In this document: in pieces, positions 1-10,296 of the stretch
How the letters are laid out: each line of letters opens with the position of its first letter
Position numbering within the stretch: the stretch's first letter is position 1
Source of the DNA: Rhodanobacter sp. DHB23
GTDB lineage: Bacteria; Pseudomonadota; Gammaproteobacteria; Xanthomonadales; Rhodanobacteraceae
NCBI RefSeq assembly: GCF_014842975.1
Contig: NZ_JACYXK010000028.1
Span: 558,001 to 622,000, forward strand
Direction: 5' to 3'
Length of the DNA stretch: 64,000 nucleotides
Program-made: the position numbers and the translations under genes
Notes under the pieces: model-generated
Told to the model about the DNA's origin: nothing
The model's input: the letters and a program-made list of their open reading frames with translations, nothing else
The model's database searches: none

Positions 1-561
1 CAGGCTGGAGACGGCACTGGCCGTGGCGGCTTGGTCAGTCGCCGATGCAGGTTGTTCCGCAGGCTGCTGGCTTGGCGTGCCTTCATCGCCCAGCAGGTTG
101 CTTACCGCTGCGGCCGTGCTCGGCTGGTCATCCGGCGCGGTGTAGGTGGCTGCCGGCGGTGGAGCCGGCGCAGGATCGGGCTCGGGAGCCGCTGCCGTAC
201 CGCTGTTGTCATCATCGTCCGAATCATCCGCATGGCTGTCGGACGCGTTGTTGTAGCTGGCCGCATTCCGCTGCTGGAGGACATTGATCAACGCGTTGGC
301 CGCGTTGTTCAAAACCTGATTCTCGTTTTGCAGGTTGTTCTGGATCGCCGCAGCCTGGGCTGCCAAAGCCGCCTGCCTCGCATTCTGCAATGCCTGCGCT
401 CTCGAAGTGGCATTCGATGTGCTACTCGAATTGTAACCGCAGGGCCCCGTCGTACCCGGGGCGGGAGCATCAGCCGGGCAAGCGGAAGCAGACTGTGCAT
501 GTACGGATTGGCACACGATTGCCAAGACGGCACACAGAGTAAGAAAAAGAATCCGGATCAT
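1..561 (-). CDS. Secreted Ala/Gln/Asn-rich protein, 3' end beyond window
   Basis: An open minus-strand frame runs from an ATG at 561 to the window edge without a stop, giving at least 187 residues, so the protein is partial. Residues 1-22 form a clear signal peptide with a VHA-Q cleavage site. The mature part starts with a short Cys/Pro segment (two Cys near residues 28 and 41), continues into an Ala/Gln/Asn-rich stretch around 53-98 that looks helical, then an Asp run near 113-118 and Pro/Ala-rich low-complexity sequence. I recognise no family. It is probably periplasmic or surface located. It lies downstream of two LuxR-type genes on the same strand, separated by a hairpin, so it could be their target; that is inference. 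The ribosome site is a weak G run. Confidence 0.7.
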   Translation of the reverse strand, partial: MIRILFLTLCAVLAIVCQSVHAQSASACPADAPAPGTTGPCGYNSSSTSNATSRAQALQNARQAALAAQAAAIQNNLQNENQVLNNAANALINVLQQRNAASYNNASDSHADDSDDDDNSGTAAAPEPDPAPAPPPAATYTAPDDQPSTAAAVSNLLGDEGTPSQQPAEQPASATDQAATASAVSSL

Positions 562-617
562 GTGCCCCCCGTTCACAACCAGAAAAATAGAGAAACAATC
601 TGGCGGATCGCCCTGCC

Positions 618-636
618 CCAATCTTAAAAAGATTGG
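618..636. terminator. Small hairpin between luxR-like gene and secreted-protein gene
   Basis: The arms CCAATCTT and AAGATTGG (618-625 and 629-636) are perfect with a 3-base loop. The site lies about 40 bases beyond the stop of the minus-strand regulator and about 60 bases before the next start. Read on the minus strand it carries a short T run in stem and loop. It may be a weak terminator or an operator. Confidence 0.4.
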
Positions 637-678
637 TCCACGGGAAGACAACTACCAAATGGTATACACGGCTATGCC

Positions 679-1827
679 TCATGACGAGATCGGCACAGTC
701 GTCCTTGGCAAGGTCATGAAAAGCCTCACCATATCGCTCTGGCGACAGGTTCCCGTCTTGGCAAGCATGCTCTTGATCTGTTGGCGGACGGTACCAATCG
801 CTACACGCCGCAGGCAGGCGATCTCCTGTGCGGAATAGCCCATCAGCAAACCGTTGGCGACCTCAATCTCGGCAGGCGTGAAATCGTACAGTGCACGCAA
901 TAAATCATCGTAAAAATGTGCAGGCGCAACCGGATCGGTAGCCAGAAGCAGTACTTCACCGCCGGTGCGCTGGCGCCGATCATCCGGAAGCGGCGTGGCG
1001 ATCAGCTGCAATGGCCGCTTGCCACTGCCTCGCTGCATCGACAGGACACAGCATGGTTCCCGTCCGGGAGGTAGAAAGCTTGTCCCCACATCGGACAGAA
1101 GCTTTTCCAAAGCCCGTTCCGCATGCAAATCGTCAGCAGCCAGTTGGCCATGTTTCGAACGAAGTCCATCGCCTGCCCTGAGCAAGGATTCCGCCGCTGC
1201 ATTGCATTGCCGGATCGTACCGTCCGCAGTGAGCACGAACGTTGCCGTCGGACAGGCATCGGCCATGACTTCGGCACCTGCAAGGCCCTGCTCCGAAGCT
1301 CTGATCCGGCGATTCACCTCCAGGGCGATTTGGACATGCGGAATCAACAACTCAAGCAGGCCCCTGGATCCGGCATCGACCGGCCCCTCATCGGGAGTGC
1401 GCCACAGACTGATCGCGTCCAGGCAGCGCACCGATAACGCCAATATGGTGATGGCGGCATGACGAAGATTGGCGGGCACCAGCAAATCGCGATAGATCGG
1501 CGTCTGCAGCAAGCCATCGTCCGGCAGCAGGTCATCTTCTGTATAAACACCGACCGGATTGCGGGTGCGCGCGTACCGGATTATGGCTCCCCTGAAAGGG
1601 TCGCTTTGCGCATACGCCTGGTTATAGGTCGATACCAACTTTCCCTGCGATTGCCCACCCTCCGCCAGAACGGCTGGCTGCAATCGATCATCGGTGGAAA
1701 TGAAGAAGCCGGTGCTGGATCGCGTGTAATTGCTTACTAGTCCAAGAAATCGCTGCCATTGCTCTTGTTGAAGCGGCGCCGAATACAGAATCTGCAGCAG
1801 TTCTGAAAACGCATCCATGGAGATCAT
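679..1827 (-). CDS. LuxR-type HTH transcriptional regulator (copy 2 of tandem pair)
   Basis: This 382-residue protein has a C-terminal LuxR/GerE-type helix-turn-helix at about 313-372, whose recognition helix lies around the residues GTVRQQIKSMLAK. A middle segment near 188-230 (CPTATFVLTADGTIRQCNAAAESLL) looks like a short PAS domain, and the first 180 residues are an uncharacterised sensor region. There is no receiver domain, so control by ligand or partner is more likely than by phosphorylation. It is a close paralogue of the gene immediately upstream, sharing the N-terminal MIS-DAFSELLQ pattern. That match supports the start at 1827 rather than the Met three codons in. Only 54 bases separate the two genes, so they are probably cotranscribed. 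Confidence 0.9.
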   Translation of the reverse strand: MISMDAFSELLQILYSAPLQQEQWQRFLGLVSNYTRSSTGFFISTDDRLQPAVLAEGGQSQGKLVSTYNQAYAQSDPFRGAIIRYARTRNPVGVYTEDDLLPDDGLLQTPIYRDLLVPANLRHAAITILALSVRCLDAISLWRTPDEGPVDAGSRGLLELLIPHVQIALEVNRRIRASEQGLAGAEVMADACPTATFVLTADGTIRQCNAAAESLLRAGDGLRSKHGQLAADDLHAERALEKLLSDVGTSFLPPGREPCCVLSMQRGSGKRPLQLIATPLPDDRRQRTGGEVLLLATDPVAPAHFYDDLLRALYDFTPAEIEVANGLLMGYSAQEIACLRRVAIGTVRQQIKSMLAKTGTCRQSDMVRLFMTLPRTTVPISS

Positions 1828-1881
1828 GACCTACCCCCGGATATGCTTTCGAGGAGCTCAATTACCAAACGGCATATGCGT

Positions 1882-3042
1882 CTACGCATCGAGTACGGAC
1901 GACGCATTGGTCTGCGGCAGGCGCATGAAGAGTCGCACCATGTCGGCCTGCCGGCGGGTATCGGTCTTCGCCAGCATGCTCTTGATCTGCTGCCGTACGG
2001 TGCCGGCGGACACGCGCCGCAGGCAGGCGATCTCCTCGACGGCATATCCCAGCAGCAGCCCGTTGGCCACTTCGATCTCGGCGGCTGTCAGTCCATAGAA
2101 CTGGCGCAACAGGTCATCGGGAAAGGTGGTAATGGCCTCGGGGTCGGTGGCGACCAGCAGTACTTCTCCGCCTGAATCCACCCGCTGGTCTTCGGGCAGG
2201 GGAGATGCCACCACCTGCAGGGGACGCTTGCCGGAAGCGCGGTGCAGCAACAGCGCATGCGACGACGGCGGGAGAACAGCCGTGCTGCAGACCATGGCGG
2301 CGCTACCAATCAATCGTTCCAGTTCATGTGATGACGACGCCTTGCCCGGTACGAGGCGACCCTGCCTCACCATCAAGCCGTCGCCGACCCGCGCCAGCGA
2401 TTCGGCTGCAGCATTGCAATGGCGCACGGTGCCATCGGCAGTCAATATGAAGATGGCGGCCGGATTGGTGTCTGCCAGAATTTCGGCACCGGCCCGCTGC
2501 TGCCCGGCAACCTTCAGTCGCCGGTGCATCTCCAGCGCCGTCTGGACATGGGGCAGCAGAAGTTCAAGCAAGCGCCGGGAGTCGCTGTCCACCGGCCCCT
2601 CGTCGGGAGTGCGCCAGAGGCTGAACACGTCAAGACGACGCACGGACATGGCCAGGACAGTGAACGCGCCATATCGCAAATTGGCCTTGGTCAGCAGCTC
2701 GCGATAGAACGGCGTCTGCAGCAGGCCATCGTTCGGCAGGAGGTCGTTTTCGCTGTACACGCCTGCCGGATTGTGTACGCGCGCCTGACGCGCTGCGGCG
2801 CCTCTGAAAGGATCCGTTTGCGCATATTCCTCGTTGTATGACTCGACCCACGGTTGATCAAGAAAAGCCCCCCCTGCAGCCAGGGCTGACAACCGCAGAT
2901 GGTCGTTGGCGGAGATAAAGGCACCACTGCTTGATCCGGTGTAGCCACAAAGCAGCGTCAGGAAACGTTGCCACTGTTCCTGTTCCAATGGTGCCGAATA
3001 CAAGACCTGCAACAACTCCGAAAAGGTGTCGAGTGAGATCAC
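1882..3042 (-). CDS. LuxR-type HTH transcriptional regulator (copy 1 of tandem pair)
   Basis: This 386-residue regulator has the same architecture as its downstream neighbour: an N-terminal sensor region, a PAS-like segment near 190-230 and a C-terminal LuxR-type HTH (LTAAEIEVANGLLLGYAVEEIACLRR). I estimate roughly two thirds of positions identical by eye. The start is a GTG at 3042, chosen because the following residues ISLDTFSELLQVLYSAP line up with the ATG-started paralogue. The tandem arrangement indicates local duplication. Target genes and ligand are unknown. The nearest candidate target is the secreted protein at 1-561. Confidence 0.9.
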   Translation of the reverse strand: MISLDTFSELLQVLYSAPLEQEQWQRFLTLLCGYTGSSSGAFISANDHLRLSALAAGGAFLDQPWVESYNEEYAQTDPFRGAAARQARVHNPAGVYSENDLLPNDGLLQTPFYRELLTKANLRYGAFTVLAMSVRRLDVFSLWRTPDEGPVDSDSRRLLELLLPHVQTALEMHRRLKVAGQQRAGAEILADTNPAAIFILTADGTVRHCNAAAESLARVGDGLMVRQGRLVPGKASSSHELERLIGSAAMVCSTAVLPPSSHALLLHRASGKRPLQVVASPLPEDQRVDSGGEVLLVATDPEAITTFPDDLLRQFYGLTAAEIEVANGLLLGYAVEEIACLRRVSAGTVRQQIKSMLAKTDTRRQADMVRLFMRLPQTNASSVLDA

Positions 3043-3325
3043 GGCCTAGACGCCCCCAACGTCTTCGCACAAATCCGGACCGACCACGTGCGCACTTTCA
3101 CATCGGCAGCAGGATGGGGCAATAGCCAACCGTACCTGGTTCGTCTTGCAATAATTTGCGCCTACAGCAAATTCTTGTGATGACAGGAAGCTCGAATTGC
3201 AATGCAATGCCAGTCGGTCATGGGCCGCACTTCGCACAAACTGCTGGCGAGGTAATGGCCCGCTTCGGCGTATTGAAATACCCCGGCCAGGTTCAAACTC
3301 CAGAATCCGCTGGTTCCGGGAACGG
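3043..3325. other. Gene-free stretch upstream of the luxR-like pair
   Basis: I see no coding frame with ribosome site in this region. It should hold the promoter of the minus-strand luxR-like pair. One notable element is a 13-base palindrome, ATTGCAATGCAAT, at 3196-3208, which may be a regulator site. The region around 3145-3180 is clearly more AT-rich than its surroundings. Confidence 0.4.
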
Positions 3326-3351
3326 AAAAGCCGCCATCCCTGGCGGCTTTT
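3326..3351. terminator. Bidirectional intrinsic terminator
   Basis: The perfect 11-base arms AAAAGCCGCCA and TGGCGGCTTTT (3326-3336 and 3341-3351) flank a 4-base loop, giving an A run before and a T run after the GC stem. It lies about 50 bases past the stop of the minus-strand DUF3887 gene, which it should terminate. Confidence 0.85.
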
Positions 3352-3402
3352 CCTGCGTCATGGTGCCTCGCGTGAACCGATCGTGCCACGCAAGGCGCCG
3401 TC

Positions 3403-3906
3403 TCAGGACTTGGAAGCCGCATCGTTCGGCATGAGGCCGAAACGCAGCATCACCAGTTGCCCGGCCGGGCTGCAGGCGGCCTCTGCGCCCACCTGCCCCT
3501 TCTCGAATTGCATGGGGACCAGCACGACGACGTCGCCCTGCATCATCTGTCCCTTGCCAGCGTCGCCGATCGACTTGGCGTTGCCGTACTGCTTGGTCAG
3601 CGAGCCCCAGGCCTGCTGCAGCTTGTCGGTCGTCGGCGAGAGCTTGGGATCGAACGCCTGCTTCGCACCGTCGAAATCCCCCTTGTTCATGGCCGTGATC
3701 GCCTTGTTGGCCACGCCGCCGCAGCTTTTCATCTGGGCTGCCGAAATCGCCGTCTGCTCTTGCTGCGATTGCTGCGGCGAAGGTGGTGGCTCCTGCTGCG
3801 AAGGCCGCGGCTGCGGGCTTTGCGGCGCGGGGGCCATCTGCTGCGCATGTGCGCTGCCGAAAGCCATCAACATGGCCGGAAAAATGAAATGCATGGCTTG
3901 TTTCAT
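3403..3906 (-). CDS. Secreted DUF3887-type protein
   Basis: The 167-residue product has a signal peptide at 1-21 (cleavage SAHA-Q), then a Pro/Gln-rich linker to about residue 50 and a C-terminal domain resembling DUF3887. That domain carries a helical segment (AITAMNKGDFDGAKQAFD), a conserved LQQAWGSLTKQYG helix, then beta strands. DUF3887 domains are found in secreted proteins and often sit before alpha/beta hydrolases, but here the domain stands alone; its function is unknown. The ATG at 3906 is preferred over an upstream in-frame start because it has a strong GGAGGAG ribosome site 6-8 bases before it and begins the signal peptide. The gene appears monocistronic. Confidence 0.85.
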   Translation of the reverse strand: MKQAMHFIFPAMLMAFGSAHAQQMAPAPQSPQPRPSQQEPPPSPQQSQQEQTAISAAQMKSCGGVANKAITAMNKGDFDGAKQAFDPKLSPTTDKLQQAWGSLTKQYGNAKSIGDAGKGQMMQGDVVVLVPMQFEKGQVGAEAACSPAGQLVMLRFGLMPNDAASKS

Positions 3907-4047
3907 GTCGTCTCCTCCTCGGGGGAATGGGAGCGCGACGGCGAACATGTCAGCAGGGGGATTGCATCAGGCCGGAGCACCGAAAGATGCTGACGACGAA
4001 ATAGCCAGGGCCGTCGCGGAGGGAGCGCCGTCTATGCAGCGCGTCCC

Positions 4048-4068
4048 CATCCTCGCGAGCGAGGATGG
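4048..4068. terminator. Hairpin downstream of the DUF455 gene
   Basis: A 9-base stem (CATCCTCGC / GCGAGGATG) with a tiny loop lies about 20 bases past the stop of the minus-strand ferritin-like gene. No clear T run follows, so it may act as a weak terminator or an mRNA 3' end stabiliser. Confidence 0.4.
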
Positions 4069-4089
4069 CCCTGTCAAACCAGTGCGTCG

Positions 4090-4944
4090 CTAGCGTTCAG
4101 CAAGGTGAGCATCCGGTGTCCGCGGATCAGGCTTTCGATCCGCGACGGCCAGCGCCGCCAACCGATCCAGTTCGGCTTCGACGAAGCCGGCCTCCAGTCG
4201 CGCCGGGCGGTTGAACGGGCCGCGCAGGCTGACGCCGAGGTAGTCGCGCAGCAAATCGAAAAATGTATCGAAGGGATCGATGCCGTCGCGCTCGCAGCAC
4301 CAGCGGTACCAGCGCGTTCCGGCAGCCACGTGGGCGACTTCCTCGCGCAGGATCACTTCCAGCACGGCAATGGTGCGTTCATCGCCAGCGTGGCGCAGGC
4401 GCTCGATCATGCCGGGCGTCACGTCCAGCCCGCGCGCCTCCAGCACCCGCGGCACCAGGGCCATGCGCGCGGTGTCGGCATGCGCGGTTTTCTCGGCCAT
4501 TTCCCACAGGCCGTTGTGGGCGTCGAAGTCGCCGTAGACGTGATCCAGCTCGGCCAGTCGCGCGGACAGCAGCGCAAAATGGCGCGCCTCATCGTGGGCG
4601 CAGCTGGCCCAATCGCGATAGTAGGCGTCGGGCATGCCGCGGAAGCGGTACACCGCATCCCAGGCCAGGTTGATCGCGTTGAACTCGATGTGCGCCACCG
4701 CATGCACCAGTGCGGCGCGGCCTTCAGCGCTGCCGAGGCCACGCTGCGGCACCTGGCGGGCGCTGACGAGTTGCGGCCTGGCGGGGCGACCGGGTGCGCC
4801 GATGGATTCAGGTGCCGGTGCCGCGTCATCCGGCTGCAGGTCGCCGGCCAGCAGGGCCTGCCAGGTTTCGCGGGTGAGGCGCAGTTTCTCGGCCGGGTCG
4901 CTGGCATCGAGGCAGCGCCTGGCGGCTTGGTGCAGATCGCTCAT
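4090..4944 (-). CDS. DUF455 family ferritin-like protein
   Basis: The 284-residue product belongs to the DUF455 branch of ferritin-like four-helix proteins, related to the MiaE tRNA hydroxylase fold. Likely metal ligands are visible in three helices: HIEFNAINLAWDAVYRF, the HDEARHF motif and EEVAHVAAG. These fit a di-iron carboxylate site, although the reaction of DUF455 proteins has not been established. The ATG at 4944 is chosen because upstream in-frame residues are not protein-like and the homologous N-terminus begins near LHQAARRCL. The gene is divergent from the VOC-family gene at 5040 with about 95 bases between them, which must contain both promoters. Confidence 0.88.
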   Translation of the reverse strand: MSDLHQAARRCLDASDPAEKLRLTRETWQALLAGDLQPDDAAPAPESIGAPGRPARPQLVSARQVPQRGLGSAEGRAALVHAVAHIEFNAINLAWDAVYRFRGMPDAYYRDWASCAHDEARHFALLSARLAELDHVYGDFDAHNGLWEMAEKTAHADTARMALVPRVLEARGLDVTPGMIERLRHAGDERTIAVLEVILREEVAHVAAGTRWYRWCCERDGIDPFDTFFDLLRDYLGVSLRGPFNRPARLEAGFVEAELDRLAALAVADRKPDPRTPDAHLAER

Positions 4945-5039
4945 GGCACGCAGTGTAGAACCCGCCGGGTAACCGGCCGAATTGCCGCTGTCACGCGCGG
5001 CATGCATAGTCGATCGCAGTCCCTCGCAAGGAATCGACC

Positions 5040-5417
5040 ATGACCGGACTCGACGCGATCGAAATCAAGGCCTTTGTACCCGCCCGCGACTACGAGGTGT
5101 CGCGACGTTTCTACGTCGATGTCGGCTTCGAGGAAAAGTCGGAGTTCAAGGGCATCGCCTACTTCGCGCTTGGCAGCTGCAGCTTCCTGCTGCAGCAGTT
5201 CTACCAGCAGGCGCACGCCGACAATTTCATGATGCACCTGCTGGTGGACGATGCGGATGGCTGGCACCGGCGGCTGACCGGAGAGGACATCTTGGGCAGG
5301 TACGCCGCGCATGGCGTGCGCATGAGCGAGCCCGGCGACCGCGAATGGGGCATGCGCGACTTCCATCTGGTCGATCCCAGCGGCGTGCTGTGGCACATCG
5401 GCCACAACACGCGCTGA
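5040..5417 (+). CDS. VOC (glyoxalase/bleomycin-resistance) family protein
   Basis: This 125-residue single-domain protein has the beta-alpha-beta-beta-beta pattern of vicinal oxygen chelate proteins. Typical features are the N-terminal IEIKAFVPARDYEVSRRFY segment, a middle MMHLLVDDADGWHRRL segment and the C-terminal DFHLVDPSGVLWHIG signature. Members dimerise to form metal or ligand sites and cover glyoxalase, dioxygenase and antibiotic-binding roles, so the specific activity cannot be assigned. The stop lies only 12 bases from the convergent purF stop. Confidence 0.85.
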   Translation: MTGLDAIEIKAFVPARDYEVSRRFYVDVGFEEKSEFKGIAYFALGSCSFLLQQFYQQAHADNFMMHLLVDDADGWHRRLTGEDILGRYAAHGVRMSEPGDREWGMRDFHLVDPSGVLWHIGHNTR

Positions 5418-5429
5418 GCACACCGGGCA

Positions 5430-6905
<1,476 letters not shown>

Positions 6906-6918
6906 GATGGATGGCCTG

Positions 6919-7623
6919 CTAGGGGTTGTTCGAAGGGAGAACGGAGGTGGCCGGCGCGGGCACCGCAGCCGGCGTGGATATGGTGGCGGGCAGCTGGCTG
7001 CGCAATGCCGGTGGCAAGGCCGCCGGGTCCAGGTGCCCGTGCAAGGCGTTCGACAGTTCCGGCGACCCCAGCTGTCCGCGCAAGGTGCTCGACACCGTCG
7101 CCGGGTCCAGGTGGTCGCGCAACGCATTCGACGCAGCCGCGGCATTGAGGTGCTGGCGCACGCCGGGCGGCACCTGCTGGCCCAGCCAGATGGTGGCGCT
7201 CTGGAACGGCGGCAACAGTGCCGACTGCCGCCACACCGGCTCGCGGGTGAAGCCGGTGAGCTGGCACAGGAACACCAGCACGCACACGATCAGCGCACCG
7301 CGGGCGAGTCCGAACAGCATGCCGAGCAGGCGGTCCGTGCCCGACAGGCCGGTGCTCACCAGCAGCCGCTGCACGAAGAAGCGCAGGATCGCCCCCAGCA
7401 CCAGCACCAGCACGAAGCACGCGGCGTACCCGGCGGCCACGCGCAACATGGGCAGGGTGATCGCCCCCAGGTGCGCGGACACCGCCGGCCCGAACAGCCA
7501 TGCGATCCAGAACGCGGCGATCCAGATCGCCAGCGCCAGCACTTCGGATACCAGGCCGCGGAACAGGCCGATCAGCACCGACAGGCCCAGCACGCAGAGG
7601 ATGGCGAGGTCGATCCAGTTCAT
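6919..7623 (-). CDS. cvpA: CvpA family membrane protein
   Basis: The 234-residue protein has the four hydrophobic segments of the CvpA/colicin V production family within residues 1-130 (starting [19 protein letters not shown]). E. coli CvpA is about 160 residues. The extra C-terminal tail, residues about 145-215, contains imperfect repeats of a 12-14 residue unit of the type ALRxHLDPAxxxx. The start at 7623 fits the family N-terminus. The gene sits between dedD and purF as in E. coli. CvpA supports colicin V export and envelope stress tolerance, but its molecular role is unclear. Confidence 0.93.
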   Translation of the reverse strand: MNWIDLAILCVLGLSVLIGLFRGLVSEVLALAIWIAAFWIAWLFGPAVSAHLGAITLPMLRVAAGYAACFVLVLVLGAILRFFVQRLLVSTGLSGTDRLLGMLFGLARGALIVCVLVFLCQLTGFTREPVWRQSALLPPFQSATIWLGQQVPPGVRQHLNAAAASNALRDHLDPATVSSTLRGQLGSPELSNALHGHLDPAALPPALRSQLPATISTPAAVPAPATSVLPSNNP

Positions 7624-7648
7624 GGGCAGGCCCGGGACGGTACCCGGC

Positions 7649-8803
7649 TCAAGGCACGCGGACCACGTTGCCGCCGACGCCCAGCTTCGCCTGGATCTGG
7701 TCGCGCACGCGTTCGGCATCGGCGCGCTGCGTCTGCGGGCCGGCGCGCACGCGCCACAGCTGCTTGCCGTTCACGCTGACGGTGTCCACGTAGCCGTCGA
7801 AACCGCCGGCGCGCAACTTGTCGCGCAAGGCATTGGCGTCGCCCTGGTTGCCCATCGCGGCCAGCTGCACGGCATAGCCGCCGGCCCGGGGCGGCGCGGC
7901 AGCGGCAGGGGGCGCCGTCACCGGGGTAGCCGCCGGGGCGGCGCGAGCCGCGGTGGTCGTCGCCACCGGCGTGGAAGCGATGTTGGAATCGGCGTGGCCC
8001 AGGCCTTCCACCAGCTTCGCCGGCACGCCGGGGATGGTCTGGGTGATCTTCAGCCGCGCCGCCTCGGCGCTGGTGCGCGAGTCGAACGGGCCGGCGGTCA
8101 CCAGGGTGAGCTGCTTGCCCGCCTGCGTGATGACGCGGGTGAGCACCGGGTAGCCGAAGCCGCGCACGCGGCGCACCAGCCGGTCCACGCTGTCCGCGTT
8201 GGCGTAGGCGCTGAGATTGAGCACGTAGAGCGCGTGGTCCGTCGCCGCGGCAGCCGCCGGCGACGCCGTTGCCGGCATGGCCGTGGCGGGCGCAGCGGCC
8301 TGGGCCGGCGATGAAGCATGCGTTGCAGCCGCCACCGCGGCCGCGCCCACCGCCACGGCACCGGCCGCCACCGCAGTCCTGGTCGCACTGGAAGCACCGC
8401 CCTGCAGCGGGATCACCGGCTGCGACGGCGAGGCACCGGAACCCATCGTCGGCCCGCCCGGCGGCGCCTTGGGCGCCGCGGCATCGGTGCCCACGTCGGC
8501 GGGACGGTTCGAGGCAATGTTCACCGAAGCAAGCTGGTCGCCGCTTGCCGGCGCCTGGGCGGTAGCTGTCGCGGCAACGCTGGCGACGCTGGCCGCTGGC
8601 GCCACCGTGCCGGAAGCGGCCGGCGCGCCCGGCGCGAGGCTCATGGTACGGGTCTGCAGGTTGCTGTCCTGCGCGGGCGGGATCGCCAGGCTCACCGCCT
8701 GGTCGCCCGCCGAGGCCGGCGACGGATTGCTGGAGAAAAACATCGGCACGAAGATGACAAGCAGGGCCACCAGTACGCAGGCCCCCAGCAGACGTGTTTT
8801 CAA
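7649..8803 (-). CDS. dedD: SPOR-domain protein, DedD-like
   Basis: This 384-residue cell-division-type protein has an N-terminal membrane anchor (residues about 5-23, LLGACVLVALLVIFVPMFF), a long Ala/Pro/Thr-rich periplasmic linker, and SPOR domains that bind denuded septal peptidoglycan. I see two SPOR-like units, one from about residue 190 (ALYVLNLSAYANADSVDRLV) and one at the C-terminus from about 305 (GGYAVQLAAMGNQGDANALR). E. coli DedD is shorter (about 220) with one SPOR domain. The start is TTG at 8803, preceded by GGAG; no ATG begins this frame close to the membrane segment. It lies 25 bases before cvpA. Confidence 0.9.
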   Translation of the reverse strand: MKTRLLGACVLVALLVIFVPMFFSSNPSPASAGDQAVSLAIPPAQDSNLQTRTMSLAPGAPAASGTVAPAASVASVAATATAQAPASGDQLASVNIASNRPADVGTDAAAPKAPPGGPTMGSGASPSQPVIPLQGGASSATRTAVAAGAVAVGAAAVAAATHASSPAQAAAPATAMPATASPAAAAATDHALYVLNLSAYANADSVDRLVRRVRGFGYPVLTRVITQAGKQLTLVTAGPFDSRTSAEAARLKITQTIPGVPAKLVEGLGHADSNIASTPVATTTAARAAPAATPVTAPPAAAAPPRAGGYAVQLAAMGNQGDANALRDKLRAGGFDGYVDTVSVNGKQLWRVRAGPQTQRADAERVRDQIQAKLGVGGNVVRVP

Positions 8804-8878
8804 GAGTTCGCTCCGAGACGGCCGGCGCGGCCCGCGATCCGGCGATTATACCTGCCCCGCCCCGCGCATCGCCCGCCT

Positions 8879-10159
8879 TCACCCGCTGCGTTCAGCCATC
8901 ACCACCGCGGCCACGAAGAACGAACCGAACGCGAGGATGCGTTCGCCCGGCCTTGCCGCGGCGCGTGCAGCTGCCAGCGCTTCCGTCACGTCGGCGTGGC
9001 GGTCGAAGTCCGCCTGCGGCAGGACCCGCTGCAGGACGTCCACCAGGGCATCCGCCGCCAGTCCGCGCGCGGTGGCGCCATCCAGTCCGGCGAGATGCCA
9101 GTCGGCGATGCGCGTGCCGAGCGCGGCGACCACGCCGGCCACGTCCTTGTCCGCCAGTGCGCCATACACCGCATGGGTGCGCGCGTGCGGTTGCGCATCC
9201 AGCCATGCCGCCAGCGCGCGCGCGGCCTGCGGGTTGTGGCCCACGTCCACGATCAGCGCCGGGTCACCGCCCAGCGATTGCAGGCGCGCCGCCACCCGCG
9301 CATGGCGCAGGCCATGGCAAACCGCGGCATAGGCTTGCTGCGGCGCCGGCAAGTCGCCCGCCGTCCACAGCCTATGCAGTGCGGCGATGGCCGCGGCGGC
9401 ATTGGCGATCTGCACCGGCGCCGCCAGCGCGGGCAACGGCAGCTCCATCGCGGTGCCGTCGCGGTGCCGCCAGCACCAGCTGTCCGCCAGCCGTTCCGCG
9501 CCGAAGTCCACGCCGGCGCGCTCGACGTCCGCGCCGATGGAAGCCAGCGCATCGAGCAGGCCTTGCGGCGGCTCGTGCTCGCCCACGATGGCCGGACGAC
9601 CGGCGCGCGCGATGCCGGCCTTCTCGCGGCCAATGCTGTCGCGGTCCGGGCCCAGCCAGTCCATGTGGTCGAGATCCACCGTGGTGACCACGGCCACGTC
9701 GGCGTCGACGATGTTCACCGCATCGAGGCGGCCGCCGAGGCCGACTTCGAGGATCGCCACGTCGAGCTTCGCGCGCGCGAAGAGATCCAATGCCGCCAGC
9801 GTGCCGTATTCGAAGTAGGTCAGCGGCGTGTCGCCGCGCGCCGCTTCGATGCGCTCGAAGCTGGCGACCAGCGCGGCATCGTCCACGTCCGCGCCATCGA
9901 TGCGCACGCGCTCGTTGTAGGTCAGCAGGTGCGGCGAAGTGAACGCGCCGGTGCGCAAGCCCGCACCCTGCGTCATCGCCTCCAGCAGGGCCACGGTGGA
10001 GCCCTTGCCGTTGGTGCCGCCGACGATGACCGTGCGGCGTGCCGGCGCCGGAGCCCCCATCCGCCGCCACACGCTGCACACGCGATCCAGGCCCAGCTCG
10101 ATGCTGCGCTGGTTGACGTGTTCCTGGTAGGCCAGCCATTCGGCAAGGGAGCGTGGCAT
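8879..10159 (-). CDS. folC: Dihydrofolate/folylpolyglutamate synthase FolC
   Basis: The 426-residue Mur-ligase-type enzyme adds L-glutamate to dihydropteroate to make dihydrofolate and later extends folate polyglutamates. Diagnostic motifs are the ATP-binding loop GGTNGKGSTVALLE near residues 47-60, the SPHLLTYNERVRI segment and the EVGLGGRLDAVN motif. The later VDLDHMDWLG and VDVGHNPQAARAL segments also match the family. The ATG at 10159 fits the family start (LAEWLAYQEHVNQRSIELGLDRV). It heads the folC-dedD-cvpA-purF block with 75 bases before dedD. No accD is visible upstream, unlike in E. coli. Confidence 0.97.
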   Translation of the reverse strand: MPRSLAEWLAYQEHVNQRSIELGLDRVCSVWRRMGAPAPARRTVIVGGTNGKGSTVALLEAMTQGAGLRTGAFTSPHLLTYNERVRIDGADVDDAALVASFERIEAARGDTPLTYFEYGTLAALDLFARAKLDVAILEVGLGGRLDAVNIVDADVAVVTTVDLDHMDWLGPDRDSIGREKAGIARAGRPAIVGEHEPPQGLLDALASIGADVERAGVDFGAERLADSWCWRHRDGTAMELPLPALAAPVQIANAAAAIAALHRLWTAGDLPAPQQAYAAVCHGLRHARVAARLQSLGGDPALIVDVGHNPQAARALAAWLDAQPHARTHAVYGALADKDVAGVVAALGTRIADWHLAGLDGATARGLAADALVDVLQRVLPQADFDRHADVTEALAAARAAARPGERILAFGSFFVAAVVMAERSG

Positions 10160-10296
10160 GCTTTGCTTCGCATATGGAAAGAGTGCGCGAAGCTTAGAGT
10201 CTGCCCGGCATCTCCGCACCATGCGGTTGCCTCCTCGACCGGGAAGGCGACGGCCAAGAGCGCAAATGCAGAACCGTGCACGCGCCGGGCTGGCTC

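Noticed and set aside
31-627. A 198-codon Arg-rich plus-strand frame at the left edge
   Set aside because: It is extremely Arg/Val-rich and lies antisense to a minus-strand frame with a textbook signal peptide. High-GC antisense frames of this kind are common artefacts.
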